A stretch of 40,099 nucleotides of DNA from Parachlorella kessleri (taxonomy: Eukaryota; Chlorophyta; Trebouxiophyceae; Chlorellales; Chlorellaceae): assembly GCA_001598975.1 (NCBI GenBank), contig BBXU01000290.1, positions 1 to 40,099 on the forward strand, read 5' to 3'. The notes under the pieces were generated by a model. The model ran no database searches and was not told the origin of the DNA. It saw nothing but the letters and a program-made list of their open reading frames with translations. The position numbers and the translations under genes were made by a program. Position 1 is the first letter of the stretch, and each line of letters starts with the position of its first letter. This document shows positions 1 through 11,000 of the stretch, piece by piece.

Positions 1-1639
1 CCCCCCCACCCCCCCAACACACACACACACACGAGTGCCTGGCATAGCGCTCGCAGCAAGGCTACCTTAGCTGCACCGCATCCACTCACCTCCTTAATCT
101 CCTTGATCTGCTGGTCCAGGCCGCCCACCATGTCGTAGGTGGAGTCAGGCACCTTCTCCACCTTCATCAGGCTGACCAGGGGGTCCACCTTGGTGGGCAG
201 CAGCACGTGCAGCGTGTACGAATCGTTGCGCAGCGCCACACGAGCGCCGGGGGTCACCTGTGGCGGCAGCGGCATGCCGGGTCGGGACAGCTGATGGTGG
301 GACCAGCAGCATGGGAGCGGTCTTCCATAAGGTGATGCCGGCTAGGTAACGGGCAAGCGGGGAGCTTGAATGGGCCACAAAGTGGTTCAAGGGCTTAAGC
401 CGATCCACGTTAAGAACCTGGCACAAGCACTGGGGGAGCTCTCCTGTGGCTACATAATAGATTCGACCAGGGCACAGCGGGACCACATTGCCAACAAGTA
501 CGCAGGTGGGGTGTGGGCTCCAACATCAAGATTCCTTCATGTTGCATGCCACAATCATCACTTATCCGCTGATTCCACAGCAGCAGCCATGCAGTGATGA
601 TCCTGCTCGCATGGGCCCTGTGCAGCGAGGTCACGCCAGGCAAGCACAAGGAACCGTAGCCACTGAACACACAACGTGCCCCAGGAACATACACCGGGGA
701 CAGGCTGTCCTACACCCCCTTGTGGCATCCAACAAGTAGCTTTCGCCACTGCCTACAGCCCCACCTTGTTGATGTCGATCTCCTTGTCCAGGTCCACCAC
801 ATACTTGCCCTCGGGGTTCACCTTCACCAGCACCTTGTTCTTGCCCATCAGCTGTAACAGCAACCACAGGGTCACTTGGCTCATTTGGGTATGATGGCTG
901 TCCACCATGCAGTCCAGGCACCAGTGTGACCTACCGTGATGGGCAAGCACAACAAATGCGCTGGGACAATGCTGGTGAGCAAGTGATGGGCTAAACTGCA
1001 ACTTGACACCTTGGCACGAGACAGGTGACAGCCGCGAGGGACACACTCCAACACCTTTAAAACCCAGTGGATGACAAGAGCGCTATTTGTCATCAAAGAC
1101 TCCCAGCTGTGTTAGCTGGCCCCTGAACCCATCTTATCTCTTCCACGTTGAGCATGGCCGGCGAGGAGAGGGCACAGGCATGGGTAAGGAGGCCTATCCG
1201 CCGCCTTGTCCGCCACCACCACGACAAACCTTGATCACTTCGCCGACATACGACCCAGGCTCTTGCAGCAGCTGCAGCTCCTCACGCAGGGCGCGCACTG
1301 CACAGCCACAACAACCACAGTGAGGCGTCTGCTGGCTAAACAAGGTTTGGGCACTGGAACAGGCCCCACCAAGGCCTCAACAACCAAGTTGCCTTGCCTT
1401 TGTTGTTCAGCCCGTTCCGCTGAGCCTCCATCCGGCGCAGGTTGTGCTGCTTGTCACGGATTTGGATCTCCAGTTCCTTCAGAAACCAAACGACGGCGCG
1501 TCAGCCTTCCTCCCTACTCTGGCTGGCACGGTTCAAGGACTGACCCTGCAGACGAAGGTAGGACACCTTGCTCCGCCCTCCTCACCTCGATCTTCCCCTT
1601 GTAGTAGGCCCTCAGGCCCTCTCCTGCTGCCTTGCCCAT
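1..1639 (-). CDS. RPT6: 26S proteasome regulatory ATPase RPT6 (subunit 8), 5' part
   Basis: RPT6 is one of six AAA+ ATPases in the proteasome base ring that unfold ubiquitinated substrates. Exons on the minus strand are 1586-1639, 1398-1476, 1230-1297, 765-851 and 90-257; the last ends at a GTGAGT donor and the gene runs off the left edge. The 152 visible residues cover the N-terminal coiled coil (LRREAQRN-like stretch, [16 protein letters not shown]), the OB fold ([38 protein letters not shown]) and the segment leading into the ATPase ([18 protein letters not shown]). These match plant and animal RPT6 almost residue for residue. Walker A and B lie outside the window. The ATG at 1639 gives a shorter N-terminus than in Arabidopsis, so an additional 5' exon is possible. 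Intron 1298-1397 begins with GC (AAAG/GCAAGG) rather than GT, and the join restores the conserved Lys-Val-Arg. Confidence 0.95.
17..33. repeat. (CA)n microsatellite
   Basis: A short CA dinucleotide run follows a C-rich stretch at the window edge, inside an RPT6 intron. It is ordinary intronic simple sequence. Confidence 0.8.
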
Positions 1640-2374
1640 GATGCAGTTGCAAGTGTCGTGAGATGGTGCTTGATCAACTCCTCCACCAAAAGCTCTTTGT
1701 GTGCGCTTGGTGTATCTGCAAACGGTCAAGCATGTAAGCCCCAGCAGCCGTAAAAGTCCTGCAGGTGGTGCCCCTCTCCAAGAATGTCGTGTACTGCCGT
1801 ACGGCAAGGTCCTTCAGAGTCCAACACCCAGAGCGACGTATAACTTATCACTGTCCTATGTGGTTTCATCTGCTGTTGGAGGCATCAAGAGGACAACACA
1901 AGGATATGCTTCCGGAACTTCCAGCTTCAGCTCCACGTGGCAGGGCGCCATGTCGTCATCGTTGATCATTGTGAAACCCAAGTTTTGCAACGCTGCGTGC
2001 TACGCTATTGGACGCTACGTACGTTGCTTGTGCAGTGCACCCTTGCGAGTTTTGAGCAAGCGCTAAGTCAGTCACGCAGGCGAGTTCCATCTACAGTTGT
2101 CATTTGCCAGTTGAGCAGGTACAGTCTCTTACAAGCTTGCTCTTGGAACCGGTTAGACAACTTCACTGCTGCTTAGGTGCTTGCTGTCTTGCCTGTCAGG
2201 AGGTCAGACTGCCTTGGACACCCTGCCTTGGCGGCAATATGCTTGGTTTCATTCCCAAGAATCTGATGGGCTTAGCAAGCGAGCGTAACCCCAGCCTTGA
2301 ACCTGCAGGAACGCCTTGCTTGCTAGGGTTGGTGTTGAAGCGGACAGGTTATACAGCACCGCTTTAAGACCGTA
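1640..2374. other. Intergenic interval upstream of RPT6
   Basis: This interval separates the RPT6 start (minus strand) from the candidate small gene on the plus strand, so it would hold a divergent promoter. Open stretches exist in several frames, but none shows family similarity or a convincing splice structure. I see no RNA gene, mobile element or clear TATA box. Confidence 0.5.
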
Positions 2375-3387
2375 ATGGGGGTTGACTTGGATGCGAAGAA
2401 CCCCGGTACAGGCAGCCTGCATTTAGATGCCGGCAAGTGGAGCATGCTGCGACAGGTGCGACCCCAGGGTGCATGTGCACCAAGTGTTGCCCTGCAGCAT
2501 CGTGGCTGGCTGCAGCCCATAGCACTGGTGGACTGGAGCACAGCCTTGTGCTCACGGGTTATATACTGTTTCGCTCTAAATGAAAATATTACAGGGTTTG
2601 AATCTAGTCGGCGCGGATACGCGACCCATGGCTCGGGGCCACCAGGAGGGTGACCCTGTCAGCAGAGCGCTTGCCGAAGACTGGGCTGGCAGGCTACAAG
2701 AAGGCTATGAGTGAGTGGCCAGCTGCTGATGGATTCGTCTCCTGGCTCCTGCACAGGCTTGCTGTGCAGCAGACCCCCAGTTGTGGGGAAAGTTTTGGCT
2801 GTGGATGGTAGGAAAGCAAGCAATCAGCTGGCTTACTTGGGCCCCAGCATGGCCTGGTGCCTGGGTGGTCGCAGAAGTGTACCCTTGGGCGGCCCAGCTG
2901 CACTGCTGCGCCTGCGCACGAGCGGTCAGGCGGTGCAGACAAGATGTTGCGGCTTTCCTGCCACCTCAGGTCGGGCCGGCTGAAGGTGAAGGCTACCCCC
3001 GAGGGGAGCCTGGGAGGAGAGCGGAGGGAGTTCTCGCTGCAGGAGGGCAAGGACGTGCGCAGCTCCAAGGCAGCCCCTTTTGTGAAGGTGAGCGGGTTTT
3101 GCTGGTGCGCAATGCCTACCAGCTTATGGAATGCTGGGTATGGCGGAGCAGTGTCCACTGGGGAAGCAGGGCGCTTCCTGCGGGATGGAGATTGTGGAAA
3201 TGTCTGCTGAAAGACGAGCTAATGGCAGGACTTCTTCATGTTTTATGGTTGATGGGCCTCGGGCACGTGCAGCCCTCCTGCCGGCCTCGGCACTCTGGCA
3301 CCTCTGACTGAAGACAGTGTGGTATCCATGCAGGACTTCATTGAGTTTGCAAGGCACAGTGGAGGATTCGATCAGAGTCGATCATAA
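2375..3387 (+). CDS. Unrecognised small multi-exon protein (tentative model)
   Basis: I do not recognise this protein. The best exons are 2970-3087, preceded by CCTCAG and followed by AAG/GTGAGC, and 3334-3387, preceded by ATGCAG and ending in TAA. They join in phase to give a basic, charged C-terminus (RLKVKATPEGSLGGERREF, then APFVK/DFIEFARHSGGF). Upstream pieces are less certain: 2375-2455 starts with ATG and ends CAG/GTGCGA, and about 2663-2710 reads ERLPKTGLAGYKKAM before GTGAGT. Phase requires a further exon between 2711 and 2969. A phase-compatible candidate near 2775-2808 follows a CAG and ends at GTAGGA. The first exon could instead end at a GC donor (GATGCCG/GCAAGT), which would put the next piece in frame. 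The order of pieces is inferred from phase only; there is no homologue to anchor it. Confidence 0.35.
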
Positions 3388-3440
3388 TGTGCTTCCTACA
3401 TTGAGCCGCCCTCGTCTGGCGTAATCGGCTGTTCTCCATT

Positions 3441-3637
3441 GGCCATTGTTGATGGTGGCAGGCGGTGTGAGCATAGGAGATAGTTAGGGAATTGTGACAG
3501 CTGCTGGATATGGCTTTGTTGATAGTGGCAGGCAGTACTACTGTATGTAGTACATACAGAAAGGAGATAGGTTGACTGTACCGACAGGGCTGGTTGCAAT
3601 CATGCTCTGAACTGTATAGAAAGGGCTGGATGCAAGG
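3441..3637 (-). repeat. Diverged repeat units, inverted relative to 4178-4360
   Basis: At least three related units lie in minus orientation. TTGTTGATGGTGGCAGGC near 3447 and TTGTTGATAGTGGCAGGC near 3515 are near-identical ends. GACAGGGCTGGTTGCA near 3583 and AAGGGCTGGATGCA near 3621 are the other end. Their reverse complement matches the direct units at 4178-4360 in the PSA2 intron (TTGCATCCAGCCCTGTCAGT type). The stretch 3388-4096 otherwise holds no gene I can support; it is the downstream flank of PSA2. Confidence 0.6.
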
Positions 3638-4096
3638 TGGCTTTCTTTGCTGGTCAAATAGGTGAGTTAAGTTGCCGAAGGGATTGCTGGAGCCCACGCC
3701 TGTCACGATTCCAGTTAGTTGGCTCAGCTTCTCGAGCCAGAGGACAACCAGTGATACTCCACTTGTTTTGCAGGTGCCTTGCCTCATGGCTGCTGCGCCC
3801 TGCATTGTGACCTTAGGAGATCTCAGATGGCAAAAATTACCGGACATACATAGTACGTCGGTGACCTACTCATATCATACTCATATCAAACGGTATGCAC
3901 TACTAGAAACTTGGGGCTTCAGTAACCGAAGCATCGATGCAGATCACACATAGTACGCAAGCTATAACTGGTAGAAGATGGCGGCTTGAGGGCCTGTGTT
4001 GTAACAACTAGCTTGAGCCTTGCACCCCAAGGTATCGTCACATGCCACCCCTGCCATAGCAACCCATCTCAGTCATCAAAGCTCCAGCCCAAGCTT

Positions 4097-5439
4097 CTAA
4101 GCGCGAGGTTCTGTCTTTGCCAGGTCCTCCTTGGCCTGCTTCAACAGCTCTTGGACCTCGCCTGCGCCACAAGAAGCATACCTTGCATCCAATTATGTCC
4201 GTCCAATGCGCCCCTCCGGTACCTTGCTCCGCACTGTCTGCCACCAATCAGGGGCCAAAAGCAACAATACATCAAGCACATTTTGCATCCAGCCCTGTCA
4301 GTCCAGCTCATCTCTCACTCCCTGTTCTCACTGCCTGTCACCCACTTATACCATCAATCCTCAAAACACGCGTAGATACTACTTGTTCTACACCTCATGC
4401 CAATGCCGCACTGCCAGACGCAGGAAAACACCTGGGACTACCCGATAGACGCCAACGTGAGTCACCCAGACCATGCTACAGTCAACACAATGAGCTTGAC
4501 AGCAAGTCACCATAGAAGGCCATGCAATCGTGTGCTACAAGTTTTTATACCTATTAAGCTTCACATCATTGGAAATCACTCCATCATGAGACCGCACCAG
4601 CTGCTCCTGCAGACAGCCCCTGAAGAACATTCGGACTAATTCCAAGTGCTCACCTGGCCTTAGCTCCCCATGCTGCATCTTTTGCACCAGACCTGTGGCC
4701 TCTGGTCGGCGCAGCAGGCCCTTGACATTGCGCGCCCCAGTCCCAAAGCACACACCACACACACGGACGCCCCTGCAAGGGACAAGCAACCTTTGAATCC
4801 ACACGGAGATGCTTGGGAGGCCCTCGACCACATACGTGATCAGCATACCCTGTCACTTGTTGAAGCATCCGTCCATCACCTCCACCTCTAGGCAGTCACC
4901 CTGCAATCCGGCGCAACATCTAAAAGGGTTTGCTGCCTTCAGCAGTACCTGTGCATCTCACCTGCCGAAGCATTGTGGGCACTCCGTGAACTCATACGTG
5001 TCCTTGGCCCTCTTCCTACTCAGTGCCCTCCACTTGCCGGTGCCGCCACACATGTCGCACGGCACCGCACCAGTGCCAGCACACTCGCGGCAGGTGTCTG
5101 GGCCTGCAGTAGCACAGCAGCAACCATTTTTTGGTGCATATACTCCACAACACATCCGTTACAGCAAGCCGTAGAACTGGCGCCCAGAGAAAGCAACAAA
5201 GTCTGCCAGCTTGACACGTTGTATTCACCTATGTCTGCTTTCGCCTCAGTGCTGCTGGCTGCAAGGGCAGCTGCCACGCCTGTAAACACCAACAGCTGCC
5301 GCCTGTTGGAGATAAGGCTGGGCTGAGTTGCAGGGGCTCGTTCTGGGAATTCCTCGTTTTTAGAGTTCGCTTGGGCGCGCCAGGCAGCAGTGCTTCTCCG
5401 AGCTGGAGGCGTGATCGCTGCGACTGCCTGCAGCACCAT
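4097..5439 (-). CDS. PSA2: PSA2-type thylakoid-lumen DnaJ zinc-finger protein, photosystem I assembly
   Basis: Exons are 5229-5439, 4962-5103, 4654-4772 and 4097-4161; phases are consistent and give 178 residues. The N-terminus looks like a chloroplast transit peptide, then a twin-arginine lumen signal ([11 protein letters not shown], a hydrophobic stretch, and an AKA cleavage-type end near residue 68). The mature part carries all four CxxCxGxG modules of a DnaJ zinc finger: [24 protein letters not shown] and CGVCFGTG. The linker [15 protein letters not shown] and the following KGLLRRPEA match plant PSA2, a lumenal oxidoreductase-like factor needed for photosystem I accumulation. There is no J domain. 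The C-terminus is a short charged helix. A diverged paralogue lies directly upstream on the same strand. The assignment to PSA2 rather than other BSD2/LQY1 zinc-finger proteins rests on these motifs and on the lumen signal. Confidence 0.88.
4178..4360 (+). repeat. Tandem diverged repeat in PSA2 intron 3
   Basis: Two direct copies of roughly 80 to 100 bases, at about 4178-4256 and 4277-4360, share TTGCATCCA near their start and CTGTCTGCCACC / CTGCCTGTCACC further on. Inverted relatives lie at 3441-3637, so the final exon of PSA2 sits between inverted copies. Confidence 0.6.
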
Positions 5440-6328
5440 ACTCCCGTCCTCACGTTACCACACAAGCCAACCCTGCTAGTGCGCCATCTGGTGGGTATAA
5501 GTACCTCAACGCGCACCTTGAAAGGGGTGCACCTCAGGCTTGCAGTGCTGCTGCATGAGCACACTGGGACGAACGAAGCCATATTGTCTAGCTCACAGCC
5601 AAAACAAACAATTGGTAGACTTTTTGAAACGGAGAGCTGCCAAACTGCTGGCTCTTCCATGCATGTAGAGATAGGATTAGCTGATGCATGACGAGTTGGA
5701 ACAACCCCCTCCCCCCCCGGCAGGCAATGCCTACAGAAGAGACTTACAGGCGGAGTGTGCCGACTGGGCTCGTTAAGGGTATGCTACTAAAACTTTCAAC
5801 ATTTATTCCCTGAAGTTGAGTGCCAAGTGCTGAAGCAGGGCGGTTGGCATAGCCTGCGTCACGAGATGTTGAAAATGGCCGGCGCAGGGGAATCTGGGGT
5901 AACTGCTTAGACAGGGCGGAGTTCTTTATTACTAGAAGCTTTGCAGCTGATAAGCGCCTGCATTGTGGGCCCCATGTGCACTGGGCTTTACAGGCACAGA
6001 GGCTTTCAGCATTAAGACTTGAAGCAGAGGGCCTGATTTGTGCACATGTAGCCCACTAGCACCGCCGTGGGACTGGTCACAACGGCTGCAAGAAAATACA
6101 CTACCAGCACCCCTATGGCATTGGGCAGCAGGTAGACAACACCAACAAAGGCATCTGCAACGGCTGCACCCGGGGCTTCGGCATGCTAGGGGATATGCCG
6201 TCTGTGGCACTATGCAACACCTCAATGACAAGACTCCCTTTGCCTTTTGCACAGCCTCGCTATGTGGTCTAGTGGTCAAAGTCTGTGCTAGCAAAGGGCT
6301 CCCTCAGGCTGCTGCTGGGCGGTGCTCT
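5440..6328. other. Interval between the two PSA2-type genes
   Basis: This holds the 5' flank of PSA2 and the 3' flank of its paralogue. Possible minus-strand TGTAA-type polyadenylation signals occur at 5988-5992 and near 5745. No further exon, RNA gene or mobile element is seen. Confidence 0.5.
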
Positions 6329-7224
6329 TCATCCGCTTGAACAGCAACGGTTGCAAGCGCAAACGCCCCTGCATCAACAAAGGTTTGGTTAGCCAGGATG
6401 TGCTTGTGCCTGTTTAGCTGACGCAGTGAAGATGCGGTGACATCTGTTGGGTTTCATTCATGTTCGTCTTTCAGCACCAGCAGGAAACCTTACCGACTGG
6501 TGCACCTTGGACAGGCAGCCAACTGGAGAAAACCTCCGCTGAGCAGCTTCACATCCTGCCAGCGTTCAGTGCCCCCACACAAGGCGCAGGGAACATGGCC
6601 CGTGCCACCGCACACCGTACAGACCTCTGCACCAGTACCTGCAAACGAGGATAACGAGGTTTACTGAAGTGATTACTTCGTACTCTGAAACTACTTACTA
6701 CTGCTAAGTATTTGTATATTGTCATAAGTGCCTGTCAGTCAGAAGCAGTCAATACCTTGCACAACAACGCTTGCCTAGTCCACTGGGCCCACCTTCAGCC
6801 TCAACAGCTATAGCGGAGTTGCAAGTAGGTACGCCCGCCGCTGTTAGCCCAGTGAACAACAGCAGCTGTCGCCTGTTGGAGATCAACCGTGGTTGGCTGG
6901 CGGTGCTGATATATGGTTGCTGGGTTGCCCCGCTGGAAATTGGAAAGAGTGCTTGAACCTGCGAACCGTTGCGAGAATTTTTCTTCTGCAAGGACCAATA
7001 CAGAGTATGCAGAAGTGAGCGTCGTAGCAAGTCCCAAGGCTAGGAGCGGCCTGAAAGCCCCCGACAGAGAAACTACAACCCGGGTTGTAGCTAACGGGCT
7101 CACCTACAACTGCTGTGAAAGCAATCTTATAAGACTCTGTAGTAAATACGTGCCCTCCTCTTACCTTGCCTAAGCCGACTGGTGCAGCTGCCGTAGACAA
7201 TTGCTGCAGCCCTGACAGTTGCAT
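6329..7224 (-). CDS. Diverged, C-terminally shortened PSA2 paralogue
   Basis: Exons are 7165-7224, 6793-6985, 6494-6638 and 6329-6368, summing to 145 residues with consistent phases. The protein keeps the PSA2 plan: a transit-like N-terminus, the same lumen-signal block ([13 protein letters not shown]), and Cys pairs CTVCGGTG and CALCGGTE. The third and fourth pairs survive only as CPRC and CNRC without the Gly residues, and a stop comes 13 codons into the exon that in PSA2 encodes the fourth module and RRPEA segment. The PSA2 C-terminus is absent. The last two introns have the same positions and phases as in PSA2, so the pair arose by tandem duplication; the extra first intron is private to this copy. 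The charged linker of PSA2 is replaced by unrelated sequence. It could be a specialised lumenal protein or a gene decaying towards a pseudogene. Confidence 0.75.
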
Positions 7225-8075
7225 GACTCGCTTGTTAAGGACCCACTTCTATCAAATGTTCGTCAGATGTGATTCGAGCTCCCAGAGGTCGACAAAATCA
7301 CCTTGTTGCAACAACAAACGACTTCCTTCCACCTGCGCTTCGTGACTAGTTCATTAGTAAACCCTTTCCAGATGACCCACCTGGACATCCCTGGCTGCCA
7401 AGGGTGCCAAAGGTAAGACACCTATATTTATTGTCCTCGCCATTGTGGTCGTGGCAGGTGTTGTGTCTTATGTGGCTGTTTACACTGCTCGTTGTCTCCT
7501 GTGGTGGTGGCTGGCAGGGCTTCCGAGGATAGCTGTGAAGCGGCAGAGCAGGAAGCCCCAGCACGTCCTTGCCTGTATAATTAATGCCATAAAGTCTCCC
7601 GCCTTGCTTTTGCCACTGTGTGGTTTGAATATCTTCAAATCAGCAGCTCTCAATTTCCTTGCCACGCATCCCACCATAAGCCAAGGAGGCCACTCTCGCA
7701 TGTCACTCTCTCCAAGGACTCACAAGGTCCACCGTATTCTTGTTCACCGACCCAGAAGTCATAGCAAGAAAGAAGGTAGAACAAGCAGCATCAACACAAG
7801 TTTTGACAATCGGCACCATGAGCTAAGCGAGGGGCCAAGCCTCCATTGCAAGGCGTTACTCCTGCAACCTGACATTGGCAGGAAAGGAGAGGCAAGCAAC
7901 TGTGCCAAGGGAAAAGGATGGGGTTGTACCGGAGAAGTAAATATACAGAGAAAAGGACAAGGGCCGCAGCTTCGGTTGTACACAGCCTGAGCCGTTATAG
8001 AAGAGCTACATAAACAATAGGGAACAGAATTGGAAACCAGCATACACACACTGAGAACCTACATATGTTACCTCC
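7225..8075. other. Interval upstream of the PSA2 paralogue
   Basis: This holds the promoter side of the PSA2 paralogue and the 3' flank of the 897-residue gene. A long plus-strand open frame crosses it, but it starts without ATG, resembles no family and is compositionally like its surroundings. I see no gene here. Confidence 0.5.
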
Positions 8076-11000
8076 CTATTTGGATGCTGTAGAGGTACCC
8101 TGAGCAAACTTATCACGGAACATGTCATCAAAGGCGGTGGCCGCCAGGAGCGACTTGGTCTCTGGGGACGGCAGGCGTCCGCCAGACTCCAGCGCAAAGG
8201 CCATGCTGATGGTCTCCCCCAGAGTTCGCACCAGCGAAGCTACCAAGGCAGTGTCATCATCTCGCAAGGTGGTGCCCTGCAAATGAAGTAAGCTCACAAT
8301 CTGTTCACTTGGACAAGGGGGCCAGACCTAAAACTAGTAACGCTATTCTCCTTTTTGCAGACTGGTGGTATATCTACTGGTGAGTTAACTCTGAAACCCA
8401 CACCAAGCACATCAAAGCCCATGAGGTGGTTCAAACACTGCCACCAGCTCTACACAGCAAGCTGCGGGTCCTGGAGGAATGTAACACCTGCTACCCACCT
8501 GGCCCTGCATGGCGCTGCGAAGGAACGGCCAATACTTGCTGGCCACATCGTTGAGGGTGAGGTCAGCACACACCAGCGTACTGCCCCATGCGCTGCCGCC
8601 ACTACGAGCCACGCCCCGCGCTTCCACGGACCCCTCATCCTCCTCCCCAGCTGCAACGCCTTGCTGCTGCTGGACACCCAAGTGCTCCAGCACTGCCCCA
8701 CCAGCACCATCAGTGGCGCCTTGCAAGGGCACAAGCAGCAGCCCTGGGTGCTGCGGCGGGGAGGGTGGCAAAGCGCCCAGCAAACCCGCTGCTGCTTCTG
8801 GGGCGGACTGGGGATGCAGCAGCTGCTGCGGCTGTGACTGCGGGGAGGGAATCAGGCCAGCAGGCAGTTGAGGGTCGAACAGAGGTGAGGTGGCTTCCTG
8901 AGGAGGCATCCGCTGCGCTGCCAGCGGCACCTGATCCTCGATTGCTGGACCGGCCCGCCATGCAGGTGAGGCATCCTGCTGCGGGTGCTGCTGCTGGACA
9001 TGCAGCGTCGTCGCCGCCCCATCTGCAGCATCTGTCCGCTGCCGTTTCAGGGCTTCGTTTTGGGCGTCGGAATGCGATGTGCCCCCGCTCCCGCCGCTGC
9101 TGTGCTGCTCCCGCTGGTGTGTCTCCTGTGGAGACAGCGCTCTCAGCGGCAGGCGGGCTGAAGCCGCCCCTGACAAGGTGGCGGCCTCACCACGACCATC
9201 CCGAACAGAGTTCTCTTCCTTCAGGGCAGGCAATGTGTGCCTGCGCTGCGCCCGAACAGGCCGGTGCGTGGTGTGGTGAAGCCTTACTCCGGGGTGAGGT
9301 GGGTGGTGCGGTGGCCGGTCAGCCTGGGGCCCAGCAGCCGCCACTGGTAAATGTAAATCATGTAGATGTTGTAGCTGCTGCTCCTGCTGCTGCTGCTCCT
9401 CCCCTGCCTTGGCTGAGAGCAACTCAGCAACACCCCCCGGCGCCGCAGGGGTATCCTGCGGGGCTGCTGCACCTGCTTCAGGCCCCCCAAACAGCTGCTG
9501 CACAGCCAGGAGGCTTGGGCTTCTGCCACCCTTGTCCTGGGCTGCTGCTGCTGCTAGGGGTGGACCGTGCGGCAGCCAGGGCGACCGCGGCCGGCTTGTC
9601 ACTGCCTCTGGGCTTCGCAGCATCTCATCCACCGCGTCTGACAGCTGCTGCATGACATCATCCAGCCCGCTGGACTGCGCTTGCACAGGCCCTTCAGCTG
9701 ACCGCCCCACAACAGCATGCTCACCCTGAAGCAGAGAAGCTGCGGTTGGCAGCTGCGCAGCTGGGGCAAAGGGCCCAGCAAGGCTTGGCTGCTCCTGCTG
9801 CTGCCCAGTGTGGGTCGCCACCAAGGCACTCTGCTGCTGGACCGCCGCAGAAGGAAGGACATGCTGCCTTGGCTGCTGTGTGGCTGTGTCTTCCAGTGCT
9901 GCCTCGGTGGGAGCATCCGGCAGCACGGAGCTGCTGACTGTCTCAGGTGCTGACCCCTGTGCCTGCGCCTCCCCCACTTGCTGCTGTAGCTCTTTTTGCC
10001 GTTCCTGGACCTCAGTTCCCTGCTCCACATACCCGCTGGGCAAAGCAGCTGGCGCTAAGCTCGCAGCAGGCGCCAGCATATCAACAGAGCGAGAGGGTTC
10101 GCAGGCAGGGCTGCCGCCGAACTCTTCACTCAGCCCCAGCCCCGAGTGCCCTGGCCCCTTCTCATGAGAAGCAACTGACACCGGCTCCATGTCGCTGCTG
10201 TGCGCTGCCGCCTGCTGCTGTTGGTGCTCACGGGTTGGCTGGCCAGCCTCTCTCGGGCTCCCGCCAAGGCTGCGGCTGCGGATGTCGCCATCAGCGTCGG
10301 AGCTGTAACCGCTGCCTCCCTCGCCATCAGCCTCCTCCCCTTCACTAGGATCATCTGCAACGCAAACAAGCTTCCACTCAGAGCCGAAAATAAACATGTG
10401 TAAGTAAGCTTCACTTGCCGCAAACCCCAATGACAACAACCGCATCACCCATCACATATCGACAGCCCATTAATTTTGATAGTATAATGAAGGTTATGCA
10501 AAGCACACTGACACCAAATGCCAAAAGCACTGGGTCGCCTTTGCACACCAAACGTCCATGGCTAAGGATCAGGACGTAACGCCAAGCACACCTTCATCTG
10601 CGAATGTGGCGATGGCTTGCACAGCATATGCCCGCAGCACAGCCCGCTGCACAGCTAAATCGTCACTGTGAGCTGCCACTGTAGCCATCTGGCTGGTAAG
10701 CAGCTCTGCCGCCTCGGACACGACATATTCGAACGCAATGCGGTCTAGCTCATGCTGCTGATTCTTGCTCCGGCTCTGCCGCCCTGCAACACAAGCCAGA
10801 CAGGAGCAGAGAATGGGAGTTGCAAGGCAACCAGGCACCTCCTGTATGTGTCTGCTGCAACCATGTGCTGAAACACCAGCGGTGGAGCTGCACCAAGCGC
10901 TCCCAATCTCCATGTTCCTTTGCATGGCGGCCTGCTGCCACTCTCTCAAGCGCCCATTGTCAATCTGACCTGAACCTCATCGCTGCGGATCGGCCTCCAC

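Noticed and set aside
4405..4456. Plus-strand peptide [11 protein letters not shown] followed by GTGAGT, resembling the end of a WW domain
   Set aside because: It lies inside PSA2 intron 3 on the opposite strand, no preceding exon with the first Trp or the YYYN part was found, and the match is too short.
4397..5439. Assigning the zinc-finger gene to LQY1 or BSD2
   Set aside because: The linker between modules 2 and 3 and the KGLLRRPEA segment fit PSA2 better, and the twin-arginine lumen signal fits PSA2 rather than stromal BSD2.
7445..7990. 181-codon plus-strand open frame
   Set aside because: It has no ATG at its start, no family similarity, and lies in the 3' flank of the 897-aa gene.
8588..9655. 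Long plus-strand open frame of 355 codons
   Set aside because: It is the antisense of the CAG-rich large exon of the 897-aa gene; repeats keep several frames open.
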